Assembly: GCA_003151955.1 (NCBI GenBank)
Contig: PLZB01000037.1
Location: 1 to 64,000, forward strand
DNA: 64,000 nucleotides
Direction of reading: 5' to 3'
Source of the DNA: Acidimicrobiaceae bacterium
GTDB lineage: Bacteria > Actinomycetota > Acidimicrobiia > Acidimicrobiales > UBA8190
Positions 14,891 through 23,137 of this stretch are shown here, in pieces. The translations under genes were made by a program, and so were the position numbers. Below the pieces are notes generated by a model that worked only from the letters and a program-made list of their open reading frames with translations, was not told where the DNA came from and did no database searches. Position 1 is the stretch's first letter. Each line of letters begins with the position of its first letter.

Positions 14891-16942
14891 TCACGCTGCC
14901 GCCAGCAGCGCCGCCGTGGTCCGGGTCTCCCGCTTGAGCAGCTTCTCGAACAGGACCGGGTCCGAATGCCGGGCGAGGTAGAGGACGTCGTCCCCCAGGG
15001 CAGGGGGAGCGCCGTCGATGAGAAGTCCGACGTCGGGAAGTCCCGGCCGCTGGCGCTCGGCCAGGAAGGTGGCGGCCCGGAGGCGGAGGGTCCAGGTGCG
15101 GGTCTCCGCCGGCGCGTGGGCCCGGGCGAGACCGTCGAACGCCCCGTCTTCGCCCTGCCGGCCGAGGGCGGCGTACAGCCGGAGCCATTGGGCGTCGTAG
15201 GTCACGACGCCAGCGTCCTCGATGCCGTTGAGGAGGCGGGCGACGGCCTCGGGGTTCCTCGGTGCGACAGCCTGGATGTAGGTGGAGAGGCTGTCGGCGT
15301 ATTCGGGCCGGCCAACCAACCAGGGCGGGAGATGGGTGGTCCCGTCGGCACCTGACGATGCGAGGAGGCTCATGCCGGCCCGCATGAGGAACAGGTTGCG
15401 GCGCTCGTCACTCGGGGTTGTCTGGAGTCGGTGTTGATGGTCCTGTTCGGCGGCGACGGCGTCGAGGACGAGGAGGAGGGCCTGTTCGTCCCCGGGCCGG
15501 AGATGGGCACCGACGCCTCCGAGGACCTCGTCCACGCTGAGGTTGGCGTGGTACCAGCCCCACTTCATCGCCTCGTCGGCGCCGAGCGCGTCGAGGAGGG
15601 CGTAGATGCGGGAGTCCTGCTCGGTCACGTCGTGGGCGGCCAGGTAGTGGCGTACCGCCGTGGAAACCTCGTTCCGGTGTTCGAGATAAGTCTCGGTGCG
15701 CATGGTGCGGGTCTTGTCGTCGTTGATGGGCAACTCGAGCTTGCGGAGCTCGGATCGGACCATCCGCTCGACCTCTCGCGCCTCGTCGAGATCCTTGGTG
15801 GCGCACCGGAGATCGTCACCGTGACGGACGAACCGGACCCCGGCCGACCGGAGGACCCGGTCGAGCGGAGCGAGGACGACCGAGGCGAGGGGATCGGAGG
15901 GTGTCAGACCCTGGGGGAGGCCCTCTGGGCGCCCGCACACCTCCCCCAGCCAGGACACGAGGGAATCTGTGACGGCCGGGTCGCATCGGGCGGTGAGGAG
16001 GGCGTCCCGGAGGACGTCGTGACGGATCGAGTCGTAGAACGACTGGACGTCGACGGCGAAGACGTAGGGCTCGCCGGCGTGGGCGACGAAGCTCTCGAGG
16101 TCGGTCCACCGCTTCTCCGTGTCGTGGCCACGGGGCCAGAGAACGTCGTCGGCGTCGCCGAGAGTGTGCTCGATGGCGGCCCGGCATCGGGCCACCAGGG
16201 CGGCGTAGACGAGCCGGTCGGCGTAGCGGAGGGCGCCGGCGGGTCGGACGCCGCCACCGGCCTTCGGGATCTCGACGACGTGCACCGGCGTGGGGGCATA
16301 CCTGCCCTGGTCGAGGTCGTCCCGCATGGCCTCGATGACCACCGCGAACAGCTCTCCTGAGACCCGGTCGCCGGCCCGGTCGGGGAGCAGATCGCTGACG
16401 AGCTCCGACGGGCGGACCGCGGTCAGGGCGTCGGAGATGATCCCGGGCAACGAGCTCAGAGCCCGGTGGGATGCCCGAGGGGCGCGGTACAGGCGGCGGC
16501 GCTTGTCGTCGGGATCGACGTCGACCTCGAGCCGGCCGTCCTGCCTGAGCTTCCGGGCCGCCCGACTGACCTGGGTGATGTCGACCTCGAGGAGGGTGGC
16601 GAGCTCCGACGGCGACATCGGCCGGTCTGCCACAGCGTCCAACAACCGCTTCGACAGCGACCATTCGAACTCCCGGTCCTCACGGGCGGCTTCGCGGGCA
16701 ACCCGTCGGGTGAGCTCGACCGAGACACGGGCGGCGAGATCGCCGAGCAGGCCGGAGTCGGCATCGACCGCCTTCAGCCGGTGACGGGCCCGTTCCAGTT
16801 GGGCTCCGACCGCGGCGGCTCCCTCCACCGAGTCGTCGGCCAGGAGCTGGTCGACGAGGCCTGCAATGGCGTCGACATCGTCGGCGGTCTCCAGGAAGGC
16901 CCTGAGCTCGGTCAACGATCTCGACTGCCGGGAACCCGCCAT
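14891..16942 (-). CDS. Reverse transcriptase with N-terminal winged helix and C-terminal helical domain (candidate defence RT)
   Basis: 683 residues. Residues 1-90 are helical. Residues 94-155 form a MarR-like winged helix (MSPSELATLLEVDITQVSRA, then RLEVDVDPDDKRRRLY). The RT domain spans about 215-425: HVVEIPKAGGGVRP, RYADRLVYAAL, motif A FAVDVQSFYDSI (Asp298), motif B GLPQGLTPSDPLAS (Gln344), motif C FVRHGDDLRC (Asp376-Asp377) and motif D ELPINDDKT. The catalytic triad is intact, although motif C has HGDD in place of the usual YxDD. Residues 430-683 are helical with no known domain. It has no group II maturase, retron msr/msd or DGR template features. Similar lone RTs are antiphage (DRT/UG groups). 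The class is not assigned here, and the DNA-binding fusion is unusual. Confidence 0.85.
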   Translation of the reverse strand: MAGSRQSRSLTELRAFLETADDVDAIAGLVDQLLADDSVEGAAAVGAQLERARHRLKAVDADSGLLGDLAARVSVELTRRVAREAAREDREFEWSLSKRLLDAVADRPMSPSELATLLEVDITQVSRAARKLRQDGRLEVDVDPDDKRRRLYRAPRASHRALSSLPGIISDALTAVRPSELVSDLLPDRAGDRVSGELFAVVIEAMRDDLDQGRYAPTPVHVVEIPKAGGGVRPAGALRYADRLVYAALVARCRAAIEHTLGDADDVLWPRGHDTEKRWTDLESFVAHAGEPYVFAVDVQSFYDSIRHDVLRDALLTARCDPAVTDSLVSWLGEVCGRPEGLPQGLTPSDPLASVVLAPLDRVLRSAGVRFVRHGDDLRCATKDLDEAREVERMVRSELRKLELPINDDKTRTMRTETYLEHRNEVSTAVRHYLAAHDVTEQDSRIYALLDALGADEAMKWGWYHANLSVDEVLGGVGAHLRPGDEQALLLVLDAVAAEQDHQHRLQTTPSDERRNLFLMRAGMSLLASSGADGTTHLPPWLVGRPEYADSLSTYIQAVAPRNPEAVARLLNGIEDAGVVTYDAQWLRLYAALGRQGEDGAFDGLARAHAPAETRTWTLRLRAATFLAERQRPGLPDVGLLIDGAPPALGDDVLYLARHSDPVLFEKLLKRETRTTAALLAAA

Positions 16943-16943
16943 G

Positions 16944-16966
16944 ATGTCAAGTATATGTCAAATGTC
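16944..16966 (-). promoter_or_regulatory. Probable leaderless promoter with direct repeats for the reverse transcriptase
   Basis: On the minus strand TATACT (16955-16950) ends seven bases before the ATG, the spacing expected when transcription starts at the start codon. No ribosome binding site is seen. ATGTC occurs three times within 16944-16966, two copies as ATGTCAA eleven bases apart. This could be an operator, possibly for the protein's own winged helix. Confidence 0.4.
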
Positions 16967-17079
16967 CGAATTCGGTGCTCCGGCCGACGGTAGGCGCCCC
17001 ACCCCTCGCCGAGGGTGCCGAACGTGGCCCCCGGCGCAGGGCCGCCGGCGGCGACAACGGCCCGGTCGACGTCCTTCAC

Positions 17080-17318
17080 CGGCTGGCCGAGGAGGGCCTG
17101 GTCCGTCGGCCGGCCGTCCCAGAGATGGGGATTGTTGGCGACGACCATCCCCCCCTGGGAACGGCGGATGACGGCATGGGCCGCCCCGGCGAAGTCACCC
17201 AGTCCGGCGCAGCGGCATATCCCCTCCGTTCGAGGGAGACCAGCATGGCGCTGACGTCGGCCGGGGTGAGCATGGTGAGCCGGATCCGGCCGACGGTTGG
17301 GAGCACATATAGCCCCAC
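17080..17318 (-). pseudogene. Tyrosine integrase remnant (core-binding domain)
   Basis: One frame reads VLPTVGRIRLTMLTPADV then SAMLVSLERRGYAA, the SAM-like core-binding domain of actinobacterial tyrosine integrases. The adjacent frame continues with AHAVIRRSQGGMVVANN, like the next helix of the same domain, so there is also a frameshift. Neither the catalytic R-H-R-Y domain nor the N-terminal arm-binding domain is visible. It is fused directly to the ArsR remnant, which marks an old deletion or integration junction. Confidence 0.55.
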
Positions 17319-17493
17319 TCAGCGCCCGATTCCAAAAGGTGTCGAGCTGGTCGCGAAGGGCGTCCACCCCGACCTCGTTGAGGCGGTAGATCCGACGCGT
17401 GCCAACCGCTTGCTCGGCGACCACCCCGGCGTCCTTCAGTACCTTCAAATGCTGCGACACGGCGGGGCGGCTCACCGGCAAGTCGGCGGCGAG
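17316..17493 (-). pseudogene. ArsR-family regulator remnant
   Basis: About 58 codons read LAADLPVSRPAVSQHLKVLK and then DAGVVAEQAVGTRRIYRL, the recognition helix and wing of an ArsR/SmtB repressor. A TGA precedes LAAD in frame, so the N-terminus is lost. The protein breaks off after WNRAL where the integrase remnant begins. It is non-functional. Confidence 0.65.
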
Positions 17494-17540
17494 TCAAGCC
17501 CCCACGCTACGGAGTTCGTGAAGTCAGAACCGAGGGTCCC

Positions 17541-18266
17541 TCAGCGGGGGGTCGGTGGCACCTTCGCCGGTGAGGTCGACCCGACGAGTGAGGTGGCGAC
17601 GACGATATTCGAGAGGTAGTGGCCGGATCGCTGGTCGAACTGTCCCCCACAGGTCACCAGCTCGAGCGCGCTGGAGCCGTTCGATCCGTAGACCTGATCG
17701 GCCGGGAACTGGGACTTCAGGTAGGTGGCCACGCCGTCGACTGCGAAGTGGACCACAACGCCGTCGGCCAGGAGCACGTCGACCCGGTCACCGGGCCGCA
17801 GGGTTCCGAGCTTGAAGAACACGGCAGGGCCCTGGTAGGAGTCGACGTGGCCCAGGATGACCGAGGAGCCGATCTGGCCCGGAGTCGGACCTAGCCGGAA
17901 CCATCCCGGCTCCTGGTAGTCCGTCGGCACCTCCACCGTTCCGTCGGAGTTGAGCCCGAGGCTGGAAAGGGGAACGGCCACGCCGAGGGCCGGAATGCCA
18001 AGGGCCACGGGCACGGAGCGGAGGACCGCAGGAGCGGTCATTGTCGCCGGCGTCGTTGGTGCTGATGCAGGCAGTGTCGGTGCCGTGCTGGCGCTGGCGG
18101 GAGCTCGCAGCGGCACCGCCGGCCCGGGCGGCCGAGGTAGTGCTGCCTGGTCGCTACCCAGACCCACCACGAGGCAGCCGGTGCCGGTCACCAACAGTGC
18201 CGCGGCCAGGGTCAACCAGTGGATCGATCGCAGCCGCCGGAGTCCGGCGGGAGCCGATCCGGTCAT
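17541..18266 (-). CDS. Class E/F-type sortase
   Basis: 241 residues with one N-terminal membrane anchor (IHWLTLAAALLVTGTGCLVV), a Pro/Ala/Thr linker, and a sortase barrel from about residue 85. The catalytic His140 is in LGHVDSYQGPAVFFKL and Cys206 in LVTCGG, with the conserved Arg near 213 (FDQRSGHY). Sortases cut a sorting motif and transfer the protein to the cell wall. The start overlaps the stop of the DUF3494 gene by ATGA. That gene ends in a sortable C-terminus, so it is the likely substrate of this enzyme. Confidence 0.85.
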   Translation of the reverse strand: MTGSAPAGLRRLRSIHWLTLAAALLVTGTGCLVVGLGSDQAALPRPPGPAVPLRAPASASTAPTLPASAPTTPATMTAPAVLRSVPVALGIPALGVAVPLSSLGLNSDGTVEVPTDYQEPGWFRLGPTPGQIGSSVILGHVDSYQGPAVFFKLGTLRPGDRVDVLLADGVVVHFAVDGVATYLKSQFPADQVYGSNGSSALELVTCGGQFDQRSGHYLSNIVVATSLVGSTSPAKVPPTPR

Positions 18267-19279
18267 GCATCCCTACCACCCGGCAGGTGGACCACCTGGC
18301 GGCGGCGGACGGTCAGTGCCACGGCGGTGGCAGCCGCTGCGCCGAGCAGGGCAAGCCCGCCCAGGGTCACGAGCAGTTCGCCGTGACCGGCAGGCGCGGT
18401 GCCGCCCGCACCGGTTGCCGGCGCACCCCTGGGGATGACCCCCGTGACCGCCGTGGTCGGCGTGGCCCCCGACTGCGCCGTTCCCGCGGCGACCGTCGTG
18501 GTGGACGAGGTCGACGAGGTCGCGGCCGCCCTCGTGCAGGTGGGGACGGTGATCGTGTTGTTGTCCAGGCTGACCTGGCCGTTTCGGGCCAGGACCCGCC
18601 CGGAGACGGTGGTCCCGGTCTGGACCGTGGCTGAGGTCAGGGCCAGGATGCTCCCACTGAAGGAGCTGCCGGTGCCCAGGGTGGCCGAGCTTCCGACCTG
18701 CCAGAACACGTTGCAGGCCTGGGCTCCCCCGGTCAGCTGAACGGTGCTGTTGGACGCGGTGATGAGCGTCGAGCCCGCCTGGAAGATGAACACCGAGTTC
18801 GCGTCGCTCTTGGCGTCCAGGGTGACCGTGCCGGTGAGACCCAACCCGGAGGTGGCCTTGTACACCCCCGCGACCAGCGTCTGGCCGCCGAGGTCGGCGG
18901 ACACGGTGGTGACCGGGGTCCGGCCCGCGGCGTCGAGGTAGCCCGTGGTCAGGTCGGACTGGGCCTGCACTGCGACAGCATCAGCGGCGTGAATGGTCCC
19001 GTTGCCGACGGTCCCGGGTGGGAAGCCGGTGACGGCCGAACCGGGGCTGAGCCCGAGGTCCCCGGAGACGACCGAGGGTCCCGTGTTGGTGACGGTGGTC
19101 CCCGCCAGCACGGCGAACGAAGTGGCCGACCCCAACCCCACTGTTGCCTGGGATGCCGACGCCGCAGGCGTTCCGACCAGGCTGGCGAGTGCCACCAGGC
19201 CGGAGACGGTTCCTCCGGCCAGTGCGACCGAGATCCAACGGTGCGACCGATGATCGTGCTTGCCCCCCGCGCCGGTCAT
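18263..19279 (-). CDS. DUF3494 (ice-binding-like) secreted protein with C-terminal sorting signal
   Basis: 338 residues from ATG 19279. It has a signal peptide (WISVALAGGTVSGLVALASL, cleavage near ASA). Residues about 55-240 form the DUF3494 fold: SFAVLAGTTVTNTGPSVVSG, GLSPG, GGQTLVAGVYK, FIFQAGSTLIT and CNVFWQVGSSATLGTG. A Thr/Ser linker follows, then APATG, a hydrophobic stretch (LLVTLGGLALLGAAAATAVAL) and RRRQ, which is a wall-sorting signal. DUF3494 proteins include ice-binding proteins and adhesins; many in warm habitats are probably adhesive. It overlaps both the micropeptide before it and the sortase after it. Confidence 0.85.
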   Translation of the reverse strand: MTGAGGKHDHRSHRWISVALAGGTVSGLVALASLVGTPAASASQATVGLGSATSFAVLAGTTVTNTGPSVVSGDLGLSPGSAVTGFPPGTVGNGTIHAADAVAVQAQSDLTTGYLDAAGRTPVTTVSADLGGQTLVAGVYKATSGLGLTGTVTLDAKSDANSVFIFQAGSTLITASNSTVQLTGGAQACNVFWQVGSSATLGTGSSFSGSILALTSATVQTGTTVSGRVLARNGQVSLDNNTITVPTCTRAAATSSTSSTTTVAAGTAQSGATPTTAVTGVIPRGAPATGAGGTAPAGHGELLVTLGGLALLGAAAATAVALTVRRRQVVHLPGGRDA

Positions 19280-19350
19280 GCCCGACGCACCACGTAGACG
19301 ATCAAGGCGATCACCAGGACCAGCACGAGCGTTCCAAAGCCGATGTACAC
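19276..19350 (-). CDS. 24-residue transmembrane micropeptide
   Basis: GTG 19350 follows AAGGGA at six bases. The product is one hydrophobic helix (YIGFGTLVLVLVIALIVYVV) ending RRA, with its basic end in the cytoplasm. Its stop overlaps the ATG of the DUF3494 gene (ATGA), so it heads a three-gene coupled operon. The strong initiation site and clean overlap argue that it is translated. It may act as a leader for coupling or as a small membrane partner. Confidence 0.6.
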   Translation of the reverse strand: MYIGFGTLVLVLVIALIVYVVRRA

Positions 19351-19508
19351 GAGAATTCCCTTTCACGATCTTCCCGGACCCTGATCGGTCCCCGCTGTCC
19401 TCGCCGCCGACCTCACATGGCCGCCAACCGGACTTCGATACTGGCGACCCTACTCTAGTTTTTAGAAACAAGCAATCTTTTACTGGAATCCCGTGGTAGG
19501 CTTGGTTC

Positions 19509-20216
19509 ATGGCCGAGTGGACTTTCCTCACCAATCACGCCCGAGCCCTCGCCTGCATCGCCGATGATCCCGGCATGCGCCTCCGGGATATCGCCGCCAG
19601 CCTCGAGATCACCGAACGCAACGCCTTCGGCCTCGTCACCGACCTGGCCACGGAGGGCTACGTCGTCAAGGAGAAGGAGGGCCGGCGCAACCGCTACCGG
19701 ATCCAGCCCGATGTGCCCCTCCGGGAGGGAGCCGGGCGGGAACAGACCCTGGGAGAGCTGCTGTCGGTCATCGTCACGATCGGTTCCAGGCCGAGAGTGT
19801 CCCGACCAGGAACCCTGTCCGTGGCTGCTCCCGTGGCCGGGCCCGACGCTGAGGGTGCCGGCCGAGAGAAGGGCGTGGCCGAATGGCACGGAAGGATGTT
19901 GCTTGATCGCGACGGCGGGAAGATCGGCAAGCTGCAGGACGTCTATGTCGACGTCGAGACGGACGAGCCCCAGTTCGCCACCGTGAAGGGGAGCCACCTC
20001 GGCCGTCACCTCACCTTCGTCCCGCTCGGCGGCATCCGGATCGGCCCTGATGAATTGCAGGTCGAGGCGACCAAGGAGCAGATCCGGTCGGCGCCCGACC
20101 TCGAGCTGCACGACGAGGAACTGTCCCAGGGGGACGAGTCACGCCTGTACCACCACTTTCAGCTGAACTACACACCGCCCGATTCGGAGAGCGGACGACG
20201 CCTGGCCCGTCGCTGA
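19509..20216 (+). CDS. MarR-like winged helix plus PRC-barrel protein
   Basis: 235 residues. Residues 1-75 are a winged helix (MRLRDIAASLEITERNAFGL, then DLATEGYVVKEKEGRRNRYR). Residues about 120-200 form a PRC barrel (WHGRMLLDRDGGKIGKLQDV, then DEPQFATVKGS). It is divergent from the sortase operon. The AT-rich 19,450-19,508 between them may carry both promoters, and a TAGGCT ending six bases before the ATG suggests leaderless transcription. It is probably a regulator; control of the divergent operon is inferred from arrangement only. Confidence 0.7.
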   Translation: MAEWTFLTNHARALACIADDPGMRLRDIAASLEITERNAFGLVTDLATEGYVVKEKEGRRNRYRIQPDVPLREGAGREQTLGELLSVIVTIGSRPRVSRPGTLSVAAPVAGPDAEGAGREKGVAEWHGRMLLDRDGGKIGKLQDVYVDVETDEPQFATVKGSHLGRHLTFVPLGGIRIGPDELQVEATKEQIRSAPDLELHDEELSQGDESRLYHHFQLNYTPPDSESGRRLARR

Positions 20217-20238
20217 GCGGGGCACGGGACTCCGAATT

Positions 20239-21963
20239 TCACTGCGCCGGAGTCACCGCAGAGGTCCCGAGAACGTCCCCGGTGGCACCGAGGGCCTGGA
20301 CTGCGAAGTACGGCCCTGCCGCCCCCGTCGCCATCGCAGTCTCGAAGCCGGTGCGCGGGGCGCTGGCCCCCACCACTGAGAGGTGGTCCGGGCGCGGGCC
20401 CGAGAGGACCCGCCACGCCGTGGCCGACGTCGAGCCGTTCCACGACGCGAAGACGACGGTCTGCGCACCGCTCCGACGAGCGGCGACGCTGGGCGGGTCC
20501 GACGGCGTCCCCACCCAGCTGGAGCGGAACGCCCGGTACGAGATGTTCGATCCCGGCATCCGCACGTCGTAGAGCAGGTGTTCCGTGGCGTCCTCCTCCG
20601 AGTTCCCTCCCGGCCCATACTCCGAGTAGTAGGGCTCGGCGCCCCACCCCATCATCTCGTCGCCGTTGGCAAGCGCCTCGAAGCTCCCCTGGCTGTGCGT
20701 GCTCAGCGCCGGGGCGTGGAAGTAGGTGACGACAGATGCGGCGGTCTTCCTGCTGAAGTCCAGATGCAGCACCAGCCCATGGGAAGGTCCGAGGGCCTGG
20801 GCGGTCGGTGATGCGCAGCACCCGTCGTCGAACAGGGAGATGTCGTTGCCGGGCAGGAACCGGGCCATGTGCTGCCAGGAGAACGTGGCGGTTTCCTGGG
20901 GGAAGGTGAAGCTGCTCGACTTCCCACCCAGCTGCCAGAGAGTGTGGCCATCGGTCATGTCCACGTCGTCGACCGCCCACGTGTTCCTGGACGAGATCAG
21001 CACCTGGTTCTGCGGGCCCTGCTCGAGCGAGTTCATGTGGAAGGCGTCCCACACGTACCCGTCGGAGGCATCGGCGGAACTGGCAGGGACTTCCGAATCG
21101 GAGAGGCTCACGTGCTCGAGCTCGTCCCAGGTGAAGACGAGCTTGCCGGTGGCAAGGTCGACCTCTTGGACCTCCTCGTCGTTCACCGAGCCGTTCGACG
21201 GTCCGCCGTAGGCGGTCAGGTCCATGGGGACCGTCTTCGTCGAGATGTAGAGCGCATCGCCCTGCGCTGTCAACAGGAACTCATGGACGTCGGCAGCCCA
21301 TCCGTCCTTCGGTGTCAGGGTGCCCACCAGCCGGTAGTGGTTGTCGTAGATGTAGAAGCACGCGCCCGGTTCGGGGGAGCCGGGGGGAAGGTTGGTGGCG
21401 GTCGAGGGCGAGGCGATCGTCCCTTGCCAAAAGGTGAGAACTGGCCGGCCGTCGAGCATCTGAGTCCGGAAGTCGGAGTTCATGAGATCCGTGCTCCGCA
21501 GCGGGCGGAACCAGACCGGGTTGCCGGCGCTGTCGAGGATCAGCGCCCCGGACTGGCCGGTGGTTGGCCCGTTGATCGAGTACGGATCGAGGAAGACGAG
21601 GCCGTCCGATGTCCCGGACTTCTGCGTCAGGACATCGACCGCCATGGGGTGGAGATCGGGCTCCGAGACGAAGTGCCAGGTGCCCGGGGCGGGCTCCCCG
21701 CCAGCCGAGGAGCCGGCCGTCGTCGTCGAGGACGTCGTAACCGGCGACCGGTACGGTGTCGTCCCGCACCTGGTGTGGTCGAGGCCCGCGAACGAACGTG
21801 GCCAGGCCGTGGGGTTGGTCCGAGCCGCAGTCCTACCGCACCCCGTCGCTGTGAGCAGCAGGGCGGTCGAGGCGACAACGGCACAGCGGGTCAAGATCCG
21901 CTGCCGGCGCCCCGCCCGAGCGTTCGCTGCGTCAGACCCCACGGCACCGCGTTGTGTGGGCAA
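20239..21963 (-). CDS. Arylsulfotransferase-family (ASST-like) lipoprotein
   Basis: 574 residues. The start TTG 21963 follows GGAGAGGGGACAGGACC. The signal ends in a lipobox (LLLTATGC). The body fits the arylsulfotransferase propeller family: GNPVWFRPL, LTFWQGT, ADVHEFLLTAQGDALYIS, EEVQEVDLATGKLVFTWDEL, DAFHMNSLEQGPQNQVLIS, LWQLGGKSSSF and FSWQHMARFLPGNDISLFDD. Such proteins transfer sulfate between phenolic compounds outside the cell, but many actinobacterial members are untested. It converges with the HTH-PRC gene. Confidence 0.8.
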   Translation of the reverse strand: MPTQRGAVGSDAANARAGRRQRILTRCAVVASTALLLTATGCGRTAARTNPTAWPRSFAGLDHTRCGTTPYRSPVTTSSTTTAGSSAGGEPAPGTWHFVSEPDLHPMAVDVLTQKSGTSDGLVFLDPYSINGPTTGQSGALILDSAGNPVWFRPLRSTDLMNSDFRTQMLDGRPVLTFWQGTIASPSTATNLPPGSPEPGACFYIYDNHYRLVGTLTPKDGWAADVHEFLLTAQGDALYISTKTVPMDLTAYGGPSNGSVNDEEVQEVDLATGKLVFTWDELEHVSLSDSEVPASSADASDGYVWDAFHMNSLEQGPQNQVLISSRNTWAVDDVDMTDGHTLWQLGGKSSSFTFPQETATFSWQHMARFLPGNDISLFDDGCCASPTAQALGPSHGLVLHLDFSRKTAASVVTYFHAPALSTHSQGSFEALANGDEMMGWGAEPYYSEYGPGGNSEEDATEHLLYDVRMPGSNISYRAFRSSWVGTPSDPPSVAARRSGAQTVVFASWNGSTSATAWRVLSGPRPDHLSVVGASAPRTGFETAMATGAAGPYFAVQALGATGDVLGTSAVTPAQ

Positions 21964-22035
21964 GGTCCTGTCCCCTCTCCGGTAGCGAAGGCTACGTGGG
22001 TCGGGCCGCCTACGCTCCCTTCTGGAGGTGGTTCC

Positions 22036-22341
22036 ATGTTCCGTCAGGTCATCTCGTTCCGATGGGCTGAAGGTGTCTCACCCGAGGCGCGACGGGCCTA
22101 CCGTGACGCCCTCGACGGGCTTCGGGCCATCCCGGAGCTCCTGGCCCTGACCTGGGGTGACGACGCCGGCCACTTCGACGACAACTTCGACTTCGTGGCC
22201 GTGATGGACTTCGCCGACTTCGAGACCGCCCGTCGCTACGTGGCCCACCCGCTCCACCAGACCTACGTCCGGGACCACGCCAGCCGGGTCGTCGCCGAGC
22301 GGGTCGTCGTGCAGCACGACTGGGACCCTCCCGACCCGTAG
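22036..22341 (+). CDS. Stress-responsive Dabb (dimeric alpha/beta barrel) protein
   Basis: 101 residues. The start ATG follows GGAGGTG. It has the family pattern MFRQVISFRWAEG, a short helix, FDFVAVMDFADFETARRYVA and HPLHQTYV near the end. Dabb proteins form small dimeric barrels; many have no known substrate. It is a single-gene unit converging with the TetR gene. Confidence 0.8.
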   Translation: MFRQVISFRWAEGVSPEARRAYRDALDGLRAIPELLALTWGDDAGHFDDNFDFVAVMDFADFETARRYVAHPLHQTYVRDHASRVVAERVVVQHDWDPPDP

Positions 22342-22372
22342 CGTCGGAGGGAGGCCCCGGCGGGACCGACGG

Positions 22373-22981
22373 TCAGGCCGGCGACGACAGGGCGTCGACC
22401 CCGGCCATGCTCATGGCCAGCCAGGTCGACACCGTCCGCTTCCGGGTCCACCCGGTGGACTCCCGGGCCCAGACGATGCCCTGGGCGCTGCCGATGATGG
22501 CGGAGGCCACCATGAGGGCCTTGTCGGCCCGCATCCCCCGCTCGGTCACGAAGACCCCGGCGATGACGGCGGCGATCCGGACCTCGTAGCCCCGGAGGGT
22601 GCCGTCGAGGACGGGGAACCGGGGCCGGACGGTCTCGAGGCTCCGGATGACCCGCCACTGGAGGCCGAGGTCGATCCAGGACTCGAGGAGGGTCTGGAGC
22701 TTGGCCTCGAGACCGACGGCCTTCGAGGCGGCCGCCTCGAATGCCTCGAGGATCCGGGTGTACTCCCGGTCGGTCAGGGCCACGAGGACCCCGTCCCGGG
22801 TGGCGAAGTAGTGGTAGGGCAGGGCCTTGTTGACCCCGGCCTCGGCGGCCAGGCCCTCCATGGTCAGGCCCTCCAGCCCCCGGTGGAGAACGACGGCGAA
22901 GGCGCTGTCGAGCAGCTCCTCCCGTCGCTCCTCGGGTTGTAGCCGTCGCCGGGCCGGCCGGGGGAGTTCCTCTTCGACCAT
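22373..22981 (-). CDS. TetR-family repressor divergent from the cutinase gene
   Basis: 202 residues from ATG 22981. The HTH is at about 18-65 (EELLDSAFAVVLHRGLEGLT, MEGLAAEAGVNKALPYHYF). The C-terminal ligand domain is helical (LESWIDLGLQWRVIRSLETV) and unassigned. It is divergent from the secreted cutinase across a 156-nt region with palindromes, so it probably represses that gene, itself, or both. Confidence 0.85.
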   Translation of the reverse strand: MVEEELPRPARRRLQPEERREELLDSAFAVVLHRGLEGLTMEGLAAEAGVNKALPYHYFATRDGVLVALTDREYTRILEAFEAAASKAVGLEAKLQTLLESWIDLGLQWRVIRSLETVRPRFPVLDGTLRGYEVRIAAVIAGVFVTERGMRADKALMVASAIIGSAQGIVWARESTGWTRKRTVSTWLAMSMAGVDALSSPA

Positions 22982-23026
22982 GACGACCTCATGGTACACG
23001 CCCCGTTCACAAGCTATTAACACTTC

Positions 23027-23081
23027 CGTGAACACTTTATTCACGTTTCCGTTGACAACAATCAACGGAAGCGTGCATAGT
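23027..23081 (+). promoter_or_regulatory. Promoter and palindromic operator between TetR and cutinase genes
   Basis: TTCCGTTGA (23047-23055) and TCAACGGAA (23062-23070) form a perfect 9-bp inverted repeat with a 6-nt centre. A second repeat, CGTGAA/TTCACG, occupies 23027-23045. TTGACA at 23052-23057 with CATAGT at 23076-23081 (18-nt spacing) makes a plus-strand promoter whose -35 lies inside the palindrome, so repressor binding would block it. Confidence 0.6.
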
Positions 23082-23137
23082 GACCTCCGACAGCCGCCGG
23101 CACCCCCCGGCGGCGCCACCGAAAGGAACCACCCCCC

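Noticed and set aside
14891-16942. Retron or diversity-generating retroelement
   Set aside because: No msr/msd-like inverted repeats beside the gene, no template/variable repeat pair seen, and the domain layout differs from both.
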